NCBI GenBank assembly: GCA_013176395.1
Contig: JABMLP010000014.1
Location: 1,364,001-1,428,000, forward strand
DNA length: 64,000 bases
Reading direction: 5' to 3'
From: Venturia oleaginea
Lineage: Eukaryota > Ascomycota > Dothideomycetes > Venturiales > Venturiaceae
Position 1 is the stretch's first letter. Each line of letters starts with the position of its first letter. The position numbers and the translations under genes were made by a program. The notes below the pieces were generated by a model. It was not told where the DNA came from and made no database searches. It was given only the letters and a program-made list of their open reading frames with translations. Positions 1 through 10,115 of this stretch are shown here, in pieces.

Positions 1-1369
1 GGCGTGTATAATAGCTGTAATGCTCGGGGTGGTGAACTTCCGAAGGTAGCAACGATTCTGGTACAGTTTCGTCAACGTCCTCCATATGGAAGGTTGGCAC
101 TTCTTTGGCCTCAGGGACCTCTGTATGGATGACCTCAGGGACTGCTACTGCTGCCGCTACTGTCACGATGCCCAGACCAGTCTCCTTCATGATTGGGGAC
201 GTCACTGAGCCAGCGTCTGACTGCTGCTCTTGTAGCTCACGCAATCTCTGCCTCTCTGCCTTGCGTTCAAGCTTCAGCTGAGCACGCTCTTGTTCAGCCT
301 TTCTCTTCTTTTCGGTCCTCCTTTTGTCTCGCTCCATGACCTCACGCAGCTCTGAAGCATCGAGATCATCTGCCAACGAGTCTATCCGCGCTCGCTCCTG
401 AAATCCATCCCTAGTATTGGCAGCGACGATGGCTTTTGCTCGCGACTCTCCTCTGCTCGCCTGTTTATACATTGCCTGTCCTTGCGAATATGGTGTGTGA
501 TATACGCTGTATCGAATGGTAGGTCGGGGAGCAACGATATCAAAAACGCTGAGGCGGTAGTTGCGCGGAGCTGAGGTGCCTGACATGGATGAATGGACCG
601 AATCTTCGAGGGGCAGGGATATATTCGAGACGGGTCTTTCGAGATGCCTATTCAATCCACTCCGTGCTCTTCTGCTCTCCCTTCTCAAGAATCCATTGGA
701 ATCGATCGGGTCTGATTTTCGGGCTATCGAAATCGGCGCACCCATGGCTCGAATCTCCTCTTCGCGAAGATGTTCATCCTTGCGTTTCTTTGTTGACCGG
801 CGCTTCGTGAGTGGCCGGTCGTCTGCGGCTCGTTTGTTGCGGCTCGGGTTGCGCTGCAGCTTCCCGTGTCGTGGTTTCTCGGGCGGTAAAGATTGGTGAA
901 GAGGTGACTCAGGATTATTATTCATGTCCCAATTGTATGGAATCTCTGTCGTGCCTCCGGTTTGTGCGACTTGCAGTAAATGAGGGCTCGTTCTCAGCTG
1001 CCTGTTGTGAATGTCCTGCTCCTCACTCGTCGCGTTGTCGGCAGTGCCCCGTCGTCTGCCAAAGTGGGAGCCCATGGCAGCAGAGGATGGCGAGAGGGGA
1101 GCCAGGGGAGGTGTGTGTAGGTCCTTCTCTTTCAGTTCGTCGTCCCTGATGTTGTTCGGATTTCTCTGAGAAGTCCTGGGTCTCGCCACTGTCGGAGCTC
1201 GCGGTCGGGAAGGGCGTCTCTTTGACAGTTTCCGCTGGGAGTGTGGATTTATATCGGCGGTGGGATTCGGCGCATGTGGACCACGCTTCGTCGCGGGTTG
1301 GCTTTCGACGGGCTCAGGGCCGGCCTGCTTAGGATGGCGCTTTCGGCGTGAGGACAACCACCAAGTCAT
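1..1369 (-). CDS. Uncharacterised basic coiled-coil protein, 3' end off the left edge
   Basis: A minus-strand frame stays open from an ATG at 1367-1369 to the window edge, giving 456 codons without a stop. The first upstream in-frame stop is TGA at 1418-1420, so this ATG is the first possible start. The protein begins MTWWLSSRRKRHPKQ and is rich in Arg, Lys, Pro and Ser. It contains a basic stretch (RPLTKRRSTKKRKDEHLREE) near residue 195. A strongly charged helix with ERDKRRTEKKRKAEQER lies around residues 345-390 and looks like a coiled coil. I recognise no catalytic domain. The hydrophilic composition and long single exon fit a nuclear or cytoskeleton-associated fungal protein, but no function can be assigned. 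The C-terminus is missing from the window. Confidence 0.6.
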   Translation of the reverse strand, partial: MTWWLSSRRKRHPKQAGPEPVESQPATKRGPHAPNPTADINPHSQRKLSKRRPSRPRAPTVARPRTSQRNPNNIRDDELKEKDLHTPPLAPLSPSSAAMGSHFGRRRGTADNATSEEQDIHNRQLRTSPHLLQVAQTGGTTEIPYNWDMNNNPESPLHQSLPPEKPRHGKLQRNPSRNKRAADDRPLTKRRSTKKRKDEHLREEEIRAMGAPISIARKSDPIDSNGFLRRESRRARSGLNRHLERPVSNISLPLEDSVHSSMSGTSAPRNYRLSVFDIVAPRPTIRYSVYHTPYSQGQAMYKQASRGESRAKAIVAANTRDGFQERARIDSLADDLDASELREVMERDKRRTEKKRKAEQERAQLKLERKAERQRLRELQEQQSDAGSVTSPIMKETGLGIVTVAAAVAVPEVIHTEVPEAKEVPTFHMEDVDETVPESLLPSEVHHPEHYSYYTR

Positions 1370-1420
1370 GCTGGTGTCGATTATGTTTTGGTGTCGTGGA
1401 GCGGGAGAAGTTGGTGGTCA

Positions 1421-2879
1421 GCACCAGCGTGGCATCCTGTCCTGGAGATGTCGGAGAATTTCGAATTGATTTTCCAATAGAGACTTGTGTCACTTGTCGG
1501 CGTCCGCTATGACTTTATGCCAACGTTGCAAGGGTGCAGATCTGAGGGCCAAAACGGTCGTCGGAGGGGCGACCAACCTTGCTTGTTTCGTACAGATTTG
1601 AGGTGCGCGGCGCGTCTGCGTCTGCACCTTCTATCGATTGTGTGCGCCGAACACAGTCGCTCGCGCGGATGCAGGCACAGCAATGGGTTTCACCGACATG
1701 GGCTTCACTGGCATTCGCTTCACTGAGCAGGCAGGCGACGGGAGAAACGAGACTCTGGACGCGATGAGATTTGCAGCGCTTTAGCAGGGCGGGGCACTAC
1801 TGCTACTGGGTGACCAATTCGTATACGGGAGAGGGCTGTCCATATCAAATGCAATCAACCCTACCTATACCGTCTATCTTTTGGATACGTCAAAAAGTGA
1901 CAGGAAGACAGGCGTTCGAGACACACAACGTTGTCTGTACCGAGCCTCTCCTGTCTCTCGTCTCCTATCTCTGTGCTGGGGTCATAACATGGATACTATT
2001 AATGGCTGTCTGCAAAAGCATTCAACTGACAGCGACGGCTGCCTTCCGACTTCTCTCATTCGTTGGCCGTGGGATAATCCATTCTGCTACATGGACGAAT
2101 CAACACGGCGACATCATTTCCTTCCCGTCACCTGGATTCAGCTCTTGACTATTCCCGACACGATGGAATGAGCAGCTGGTTCGCATCGAGGATCCGAAGA
2201 TGAGCTCGTCCAAGCTCGTCAAACGGAGAATTTGCATCGACTTTTGTAATTGCCGTGAATCATGCATCGTGCATGCCTGGATTTCATATTTGCCTGGGAG
2301 CCTGAGGAAAGGTCCCTCGGTGACGATTTGCTTGATGCTTATCCGTATATGAGAGTCCATCTCTCCAAATCTTGTCACCATCTTCAACAAAGGACCTCTC
2401 GGAAGACTTCGCAAGGCAAACGAAACCGCTCACTCTTCAGATAGATAATGGCCAAGTATTACAAGTGTGTGCGATACCGATAGATTGACATCCATCTGCA
2501 TCTCGAAATGCTGGGAAGAGTCGCCATTGCTACACGCATGTTCTGTACAAGGCCTTCGAAAACAATTTCACACTCCTTAACAGCAGCTGCAAATAGCGCA
2601 TCTTGATTTTCATCAAATCAAAATACCTACATGCATGTAGCCTTTCGAGCCTGTTACTGCGTTACATCCCTCAATCCTGCAAGCATCCAAGAGCCTCATC
2701 CGATGGCTAATCACTCTTCATTCCTGCCATCTTGAGATATTAGAGGAACAGCAACGTAATCCGCTCCTGGCCAGCATCCAACCTTCACTGACCATATATA
2801 TTCCATTACTGACACAGTCGCGCCGTTCCTTCCATGCGACATTCCTTCCATGCGACTTCGCTATGCGTGGCCTGGTCTC
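1421..2879. other. Intergenic region, no supported gene
   Basis: Only short open frames occur here, mostly starting at TTG or CTG, and none has a recognisable domain or convincing splice sites. The part next to 1370 probably holds the promoter and 5' UTR of the leftmost gene. Confidence 0.4.
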
Positions 2880-3965
2880 TTACGTGGCGTTATGGTCGGT
2901 GGCGGTCGTGATGAGGCTCCTACACTTTGGTTTGGGCCTCCACTTTGGTTTGGGCCTCCACTTTGGTTTGGGCCTCCACTTTGGTTTGGGCCTCCACTTT
3001 GGTTTGGGCCTCCACTTTGGTTTGGGCCTCCACTTCGGTTTGGGCCTCCACTTCGGTTTGGGCCTCCCTTCGGTTTGGTCTTCCGCCTGGCAAAATTCCT
3101 TGAGAGGTTTGCGATGGATTCTGATATTCCATCGCTTGCCTTTCTGGCTGGGCTTCCTAGGCTTGAGATTGACTTGCCATTTTGCCACGGTCGGCCCGAG
3201 AATGGTCTCTAGATCGTGGGTGCTCTCTGTTGTCTTTTTCAAGGTCGACTCCCTCACTTCGGTCGTTAGAAAGTTGATGCTGTCTGCTCCGCCCTCGAAG
3301 AGCACTATGGTCTCGATCTTTGTTGTCTCGGTTTCCTTAGATGACCCCAAAGAAAGGTTGCATGGTGTCGTGACTGTGACCTCTTTTTCGCCGTCGAGAT
3401 TTGTCTCGGCGAGCGAGGGATCGCGTCCGAACACCTCCTCGATCACATTGCTTGCGAAATTTTCTGCTTCTATTTTTTGCGCTTCTAGCCCAAAATACAT
3501 AGTCTCGGTATCGCATACAGCAGCATCAGTTTGTGCCTGGCCGGACTTTGTCGCCGTGTCATTCGGAATCCGAGCTTGCGTCTTGCTGGTGTCTGTTGTC
3601 ACTCCAGTCTGAATCTGCGCTTGAACCTGGCTGGGTGGCGATGCCGTCTTAGTCTTACTTGGTGTATCGGTCCTCGTGCTTGATGCGTTGTCTTTGAGCA
3701 CCTTGTGGGAAGACTTAGGATTCGTGACTCTGTCGCGAACGTTCTCGCGCTTTTTTCGCTGTGAGTAGATTCAGGCACGCTTTTCTGACTGTCGGTAAAA
3801 TTGCTCTTTCGCATCTTCCGGAGCCTGGTCGATCTCCTTGGTCTTCCCGTTCGATCTGCTTCTAAAAGCTGTTGTGGATTTTCCTCGGCGCTCAAGTTTT
3901 TTTTCCAGCTTCCTGAAAAAGGGCTCCTTCTCCCTTAGTTTCCGATCCGTCCGTTTTGTAGAACT
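2880..3965 (-). pseudogene. Possible pseudogene of a hydrophilic RPKPKW-repeat protein
   Basis: A minus-strand frame reads from about 3965 down to a stop at 2880. It is interrupted once by an in-frame TGA near 3773-3775, between KEQFYRQSEKRA and IYSQRKKREN. The product is charged and low in complexity, rich in Thr, Ser, Lys and Glu, and its C-terminus is eight tandem RPKPKW hexapeptides. No splice pair of plausible length removes the TGA, and no clear ATG opens the frame upstream, although pyrimidine-rich AG acceptors near 3920 and 3990 suggest spliced exons. The plus strand of the same repeat is also open (LHFGLG repeats, 2863-3612), but that product is hydrophobic and looks like an antisense shadow. 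No known family is recognised. Confidence 0.33.
2923..3066. repeat. 18-bp tandem repeat, 8 copies
   Basis: Eight head-to-tail copies of CACTTTGGTTTGGGCCTC are present. The last two carry CTTCGG in place of CTTTGG, and a ninth partial copy follows. Each unit encodes RPKPKW on the minus strand and LHFGLG on the plus strand, so the array keeps both strands open. Confidence 0.95.
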
Positions 3966-5051
3966 ATGCTTTGCAGTTATCGCAAATGCCGCGTCTGAAA
4001 AAAGGGTGTACGTGTGGTGCTGTGAGTTCGGAAGCCCTCGAGTCTACGCAAGATTGGGAGTGTGTTAGGTAGCTTGGAATACTGATGAAACTGTACAGAA
4101 GATCTCTTGAAGAAATTGAGAAAGAAGACCAGGCGTTTAAACACACTGGCTGCGAAAGATTGGATTGGATCGCTCAGGACCAAATATCGAACGTAGCGAT
4201 CTCGGGCCCTGGTTTTCTGCGTCTTTCGATGGATGGACTTCGATTCTTGACAGTACACAACCTTTCAAGGTTAGAATTGATCTAGATGTTCTATATCACT
4301 TCTCGTACACTTCTCGCGTGTTCTATAGTTTCTGTAATGCCTGCGGACTCACGGTACGTGATGATTTCTTACACGCTTTTGTGCCCTCATTTTGGCTGTA
4401 CACGTTGCTTGGCCGTTGTCAAGATTTATTTGTACCACGGTTTGCTGAGGTAACTGACCACTGACTTTACGAGTACACAACGCGCAGAAATTCCAACGAG
4501 GCCTGGCAAGATACTACGCGGTTATAAAGACTCGGACAGCGGGCTCGGATCCTCGAGGCGTACTTACAGAATGCCATATTCCAACATCGTCCAATTCTTC
4601 ATATGCACGCCTATCCTGGAGAGCACGAGAGGTTTTGCAAGCTGTCTTCCTCGTTCTTCAGAGCGCCTTTTCGGCCACCATTTTTTCAGCAACATGCTCA
4701 GTTGTTCCCAAAGCCAATCACATCCGCGCCAAAATCCTCAACGAACACCTCGCCGTTATCACCAACAGTATCCACAGGCCCCAAAATAAGCTCAAGCTCG
4801 CCGATGGAATATCGAAACGGCAGAACGGACAGTTTAATTGCAACAGCTCTTGAAAAAACCCACTCATCGGCCCCACGATGAGCGCTTCATAGCCATGATG
4901 GTAAGCAAATCGTCGGTTGGAAATCGCGCAACGTTCCAGTGGGTATTAAAGTCAAGATGGAAAAGGGTCGCCCCCTCCACCCTCCGTCTCTCTGAACCTT
5001 TCTCCTTCTTTTCACCTTCTTGAATTCTCATCATTTTACACTTGCGTGAAG
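3966..5051. other. Intergenic region, upstream of the GPI-protein gene
   Basis: No supported gene is seen. Short open frames occur on both strands without domains. The last few hundred bases, with a pyrimidine-rich CTCCTTCTTTTCACCTTC tract around 5005, are probably the promoter and 5' UTR of the gene starting at 5052. Confidence 0.4.
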
Positions 5052-8000
5052 ATGAAGAGAAATATTGCTGCCGCCCTCGGGCTGCTAGCACACACAGCCT
5101 CAGCATTCCCAGCGCAGAGTAAGTATTGATCAATTGGTGTCTTGATCAGGCTGTATGGAAGAATACTAACAATTTGTAGGCTCAAACGTCACTTGCCCAG
5201 CCAGTAATGGTCAGACATACACCAGCAGCGCCTCTGGCGACAAATACATTATCGAATGCGGACTCGACCGATATGGTGGCGATGCCAATGCAACCGGACC
5301 CGTCTATGTCAGCACCTTTGCTGATTGTATCGACGCATGCTCCAAAGATGATGGCTGTGTCGACGTCTCGTATGCCCCTGGAACTCCAGGCCCTTGCTAT
5401 CGCAAGAAGGGAATTCGTGCTGGTAGGACTGACAAGGCAATCTGGGGCGCCAGATTGTCAACTGTCACAGCTCCTGCTGCATTTTCGAACTCCATCTCCT
5501 CCAGCATTAATGTTACGTTGGGAAATGTATCTGCTCTGTCTTCAAGCAGCTTCTCTCCAATTGTTCCTGCGGCCACTGTGATTTCTACTAGTGATGCCCC
5601 TGATGCCACGGCAACGGCTTCTAACTCGGACGACGACGACGACGATGCGTCGTCTTCTTCCGCTGTTACGTCTTCCAGCGCGTCGTCCAGCGCTTCGACT
5701 GTTACGGTTACAGTGTCATCCGGCACCACAACTACTATAGTCGAGAAGACTAGCAAGACTAGCACTGCCACTGTACTTGCGTCCAGCACGACCTCGTCCG
5801 ATCATACCGATGCCTCGGCCAGCAATGCTGCTACGAGTGAGTCTTCGACCAGCCAGTCTGCTTCGACAAGGCAGGCTACTTCGACAAGCGGGACTTCAAC
5901 ACGCCCATCTTCTTCTTCTTCTGTTTCGACCACGACGACAGCAACAGCAACCCTACTATCCAGTACTCGGTTAACCAAGAAGCCTACCACCACTGCCACA
6001 CCTATCGGGCCCGACCTAGAAACTGCCTTAACTGGAGGTCCGGCTGGTTTGGCCACTACTAATTCGGCTGGCAAAACTGTGCCGCTTCCCCATTCAACGG
6101 ATGAGGCGAGCGAGAAGCCTACCACCACTGCAACGCCTATCGGGCCCGACCTAGAAACTGCCTTAACTGGAGGTCCAGCTGGTCTGGCCACGACCAATTC
6201 GGCTGGCAAAACTATGCCGCTTCCCCATTCAACGGATGAGGCGAGCGAGAAGCCTACCACCACTGCGACACCTATCAGCCCCGACCAAAAAACTGCCTTA
6301 ACTGGAGGTCCAGCTGGTTTGGCCACTACTAATTCGGCTGGCAAAACTGTGCCGCTTCCCCATTCAACGGATGAGGCGAGCGAGAAGCCTACCACCACTG
6401 CGACACCTATCGGGCCCGATCTGGAAACTGCCTTAACTGGAGGTCCAGCTGGTTTGGCCACTACCAATTCGGCTGGTAAAACTGTGCCGATCCCTCATTC
6501 AACGGATGAGGCGAGCGAGACTGCCGCTGCCGAAGAGACCACAACTACGAGAAATAAGAACGCAACCGCACCGGTCCACACCATCATAACCACAGAGTCT
6601 CAGACGTTCACAGTCGTAGTCTCGCCGTCTCCGACGACGGAAACTAGAAGGGTCACCGAGACCGCAGATGCAGTGACTAAAAGCGTTACGGACACAAAAA
6701 CAGTTGGCACAGTTGAGAAGCGCGCTGATTCTTCTTGGCCATATAACCCAGCTCACAGCTATCCAACCCCGTCGACCAGCTCTTATGTTTCCTCGAGTGG
6801 CTGCGCCCAGGGACCACCAGCTCCTCCAGCAACCACCCAGGCCCCTCCACAGGGATACAACAGACCGTCGCCACCAGGTGCAGCAATGACAGCTGCCAAG
6901 TGCGTCGTTCCTCAAGAAGGCGAGCATGGACAGGTCGTGTATGTTGATACTTGCAGGCACGTCACTCTATCAACTGAAGGATATACACCGCCTGTAGTTA
7001 TGTGGACCGATTTCGCTCCCAAGCCGTCCCAACCACCGGTTGCTCCTAAGGAATCCCAAGGACCACCGAAGGAATGTCAAGGACCACCGAAGGGATCTCA
7101 AGGACCGCCGAAGGAGTCTCAAGGGCCACCAAAGGAGCCTCAAGGGCAACCAGCGCCAAAGGTAACTTTCTATATTGAATTGTAATGAATATTTCTAACA
7201 CTCATCAGTCTTCTCCACCAGCTGCTCCTTTCAAGCCAGCTCAGTCCATGCCGGTTGAGAGTAAGCCAGTTGAGAGCAAGTCAGCCCAGACGAAGCCAGT
7301 ACTCTCGAAGCCCGCAGAATCTCAGCCTGCCGAGTCTAAGCCAGCTTACCCCTGGCCCGTTCCAACAGGCCACGGACCAGTCGTCCAATCAAGCAAGCAC
7401 GCCCCCTCACCATCCAAACCAGTCGCTTCCGCCCCAACCCCAAGTAATCCAATCCAGCAAATCAGCGATGGACAAATCCAATTTCACCCTAACAAATTAT
7501 CTGCGATGGATTCGAGCAACCCTGTCTTGACTCAGCCTGCTTCTAGCAAATCTGCAGAGTCCAGCAAACCTGTCTTGACCCAGCCTGTTCCTAGCAAATC
7601 TGCAGGCAAACCATCTGTGACAGAGTCCAGCAAACCTGTCTTGAACCAGCCTGTTCCTAGCAAATCTGCAGGCAAGTCATCTGTGACAGAGTCCAGCAAA
7701 CCTGTCTTGACCCAGCCTGCTTCTAGCAAATCTGCCGGCAAATCATCTACGACGGATTCGAGCAAACCTGTCTTAACTCAGCCTGCTCCTAGTAAATCGG
7801 CAGGTCAACCATCTGCAAGTCAACCATCTGCAAGTCAACCATCTGCAAGTCAACCCTCTGCATCAAAGCCAACTGCCGTCCCATCGGCCAAGACATCATA
7901 CGGTCCCGGAGCACCATCCATCAGCTCTCAGAGCCACGCCGAACCATCGAAACCTTATGAGACTGCTACTGAAGCGACATCTGGTGCTTATACTAGCTAC

Positions 8001-8132
8001 GGTGGACCTTCGGCTACGATCAGTAAACCGGCTATTCAGTCAGTTTCTGGTGTTAGACAGATTGGGGGTGGGAGATTTGGTGTTTTGGTTGCTGTTGTTG
8101 TTGGGTTGATGGTGATGGTGATGGTTTCGTAG
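5052..8132 (+). CDS. Secreted PAN-like/mucin-like GPI-anchored cell-wall protein
   Basis: Three exons are inferred: 5052-5118, 5180-7161 and 7209-8132, giving 990 residues. Intron 1 is GTAAGT...TAG with a CTAAC branch point, and intron 2 is 47 bp, GTAACT...CAG, also with CTAAC. The N-terminus is a signal peptide (MKRNIAAALGLLAHTASA). It is followed by a domain of about 90 residues with six cysteines, resembling fungal PAN/apple-like domains (CPASNGQTYTS, YIIECGLDRYGGD, CVDVSYAPG). The middle is a Ser/Thr-rich stalk with four 45-residue repeats, then PPKES-type and SSKPVLTQP-type repeats. The C-terminus is a small-residue region followed by a hydrophobic tail (FGVLVAVVVGLMVMVMVS), the expected GPI-attachment signal. 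The likely role is a heavily O-glycosylated wall or adhesin-like protein. That role is inferred from architecture; no ligand is known. Confidence 0.85.
5980..6519 (+). repeat. Four 135-bp coding repeats (45 residues each)
   Basis: Four consecutive 135-bp units start with AAGCCTACCACCACTGC and encode KPTTTATPIGPDLETALTGG-type repeats. Units 1, 2 and 4 are nearly identical, while unit 3 has SPDQK in place of GPDLE. The high DNA identity suggests recent expansion or gene conversion. Confidence 0.95.
7512..7860 (+). repeat. 66-bp coding repeats plus 15-bp satellite in the C-terminal stalk
   Basis: Imperfect 22-residue units built on SSKPVLTQP and PSKSAGK repeat about five times. They are followed by four 15-bp units encoding QPSAS. 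The repeats keep the frame and lengthen the Ser/Pro stalk before the GPI signal. Confidence 0.9.
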
Positions 8133-8684
8133 TGTAGATGGAGTTGTTGTGATTTTGGGATGGGGATGGAGTGTAATGCTATCTTAATTGGTGAATGATA
8201 CCGTTTTATTCATATTGTCCTTACTTGATCTTACTTGATGTTGATTTTGCTTGAGTTGTTGGTTGAGTGGTGAGAGTGTATGGCTATAATATTATTCCTC
8301 CGCTCTTGTGTTTGGCATCGAATAGGTCGTTCATCGTTCATCATTCATCGACTCCAAGGCTATTTATTCATGTCCCTTCTTTCTTTATACCTACCTCCAC
8401 ATCTAAGAACGCGGTATATCCCCTCCCCTCCAATCTCACAGCAAAATCAACCTTCTCAAGCTAAGAAATAACGTCAAAAATACCAAAAGTAAGGATTTTC
8501 TACGCTGTATATTTAAACTCCTAAGCAGAAGTATCTAATCACGCCGTAGTAGCTACGATAACTTACCGCCAATACCAAAACAACGACGGAGCGATTCTAA
8601 TATCCTTATGAATTAACTGAATAATACCTCAACTATCGCGATTATATGGTTATTCCTCGCAGTATTCATATTAATATATATCTT
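8133..8684. other. 3' flank of the GPI-protein gene and AT-rich spacer
   Basis: No gene is supported. From about 8470 the sequence becomes AT-rich with TTAATATATATC-like stretches. This is probably old repeat DNA into which the solo LTR at 8690 inserted. Confidence 0.4.
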
Positions 8685-8689
8685 TAAAG

Positions 8690-8944
8690 TGTCACGGGGC
8701 GGGTTCGGGTATTAGGAGGAAGGAGCAGCAGCAGGAACAGGTATCATTCAACAGGCTATATACGAACTGGTAGGCAAACCAACAGGCAAGTTTAACGACA
8801 GGACGTAGCTCAAAGGGCTACGAATTGGTTGAAGCCACGCAGGCTTTAAAACCTTTCCTCGGCAAAACTACGGTTCTGCCTTGATCACGTGCCGTGTGGC
8901 CACCCCAACGGCGGGAAAGACTTGTCCGCGGTCGTACCGTGACA
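8690..8944. mobile_element. Solo LTR with intact 5-bp target duplication
   Basis: This 255-bp block begins TGTCACGG and ends CCGTGACA, an 8-bp perfect inverted terminal repeat with TG...CA ends. It is flanked on both sides by the pentamer TAAAG (8685-8689 and 8945-8949), the expected LTR-element target-site duplication. There is no internal coding sequence, so it is a recombination-derived solo LTR. The same TGTCACGG terminus occurs at 23862 and 39743. Confidence 0.85.
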
Positions 8945-8972
8945 TAAAGTGATTAACTTAGGGTCCGTTGTA

Positions 8973-10101
8973 ACGTAACTCACTAGCGAGCGGGCCACAC
9001 CACCGAGCGGGCCACCGAATCGATCATCTCATCTTTGCAAGCTTACACCACCACAACGCCTTAATTAATCAAGACTATCTATTATACAGAAGATTATCGA
9101 TATTTAGGGCAATCGCTCGCAGCATGGTCAAAGCCCTTACATACAAAACAACTAGGTAAACCAAAGCAATTCCCTTGACTTGCACTACTTGATGACGAGG
9201 CTGTTGCAACAACTGTTTGCTGTATAGGAGCAACACTTGCCTGTATAGGCTGCTGTACAGTATTCTCCATCAGGCCTTGTGCCTCTGCAACTGTAAGTGT
9301 TATTTTCTTTGAGATCTGCTTTTTTTTGACTGCTCCCTTCCTCTTTTGCCTCTCATTCGCTGCTCTCAATTTCTCATTCTCATCTGCCAACAGTCGCTTC
9401 AATTGCTGTAACCCACTCCCGATCGCCTGGCTGTAATTGAGGTGGCTTGCCCCGTCGATCTGAGGTAGTAACGACGCGTGAGGTGCTTGCAATACCCATT
9501 GCAAAGCCGGTCTCATCGAAGTTATAGATATCCTCCTCTTGAATGCCGTATTTCTGAATTGTATTACTCACAAGCCGAAACCAGGCTCCGATAAGCTCTG
9601 GATCTTCGCATTGAGCACGCTGATAATCGTACTTGCGATTGAATCTCGATTGCAGGGTAGGCTGTCGCTTGATGAACCTGGCAGACCAGTTGATACCGAT
9701 TGAGGCTGAGGGACCGACGCGTTGTTGAAGCAGTAATTTCGCCGCATTCTGTACTGCACAGACTCGAGCAGGATAGCCTCAATTATCCATTGAGATAATC
9801 CATTGAGTTAAGACTTCTTCCTCTGTGGGAGTAAGTTTGTGGCTGTTTGCGCGCGTTTCGACGCGTGCAACGCGTCCAGAGAGGCGATATTTGAGGGTAC
9901 TGTATGGTACATTATAAGCTAATGCAGCTTGGCAAATAGTTGTGATTTGGCCTTTTTGATAGGCTTGAAGAGCAAGAAGTAATCGGCCTTCTTGCTGGGC
10001 TTTAGAAGGCATGAGGTGGTGGTGTAGAGGCTTGCAAAGATGAAATGATCGATTCGGCAGCCCGCTCGGTGGTGTGGCCCGCTCGCTAGTCGGAGTTTCC
10101 T
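8973..10101 (-). mobile_element. Internally deleted Fot1/pogo-type DNA transposon
   Basis: TIRs of about 70 bp face each other. The outer parts are ACGTAACTC (left) and, read inward from the right, AGGAAACTCCG. Both are followed by ACTAGCGAGCGGGCCACACC and share sequence as far as a TCATCTTTGCAAGC block. TA dinucleotides at 8971-8972 and 10102-10103 are the target-site duplication. The remnant encodes pieces of a transposase on the minus strand. It has lost roughly 0.8 kb of the catalytic core compared with the element at 38044. Each TIR contains two direct copies of a CGAGCGGGCCAC-like motif. Confidence 0.85.
9094..10012 (-). pseudogene. Pogo-type transposase fragment (pseudogene)
   Basis: The ATG at 10010-10012 opens an HTH_psq-type N-terminus (MPSKAQQEGRLLLALQAYQK). 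After a frame break the reading resumes through YNFDETGFAMG and LQPGDREWVTAIE, matching the transposase at 38116. An internal deletion then joins WVTAIE directly to a region matching LAAENEKLRAA in the longer copy, with a change of frame at about 9420. The second and third catalytic acidic residues are therefore missing, and the protein cannot be an active transposase. The C-terminus ends in a CCHC-type knuckle, CFVCKGFDHAASDC. The element could at most be moved in trans. Confidence 0.85.
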
Positions 10102-10115
10102 TACGACACTCTTAC

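Noticed and set aside
2863..3612. Plus-strand 249-codon ATG frame with LHFGLG repeats
   Set aside because: Composition is hydrophobic and typical of an antisense shadow; the opposite frame is more protein-like. Not excluded, only less likely.
5980..6519. Regular 135-bp repeats considered as a CRISPR-like array
   Set aside because: No repeat-spacer structure; the units are coding and contiguous in a eukaryotic gene.
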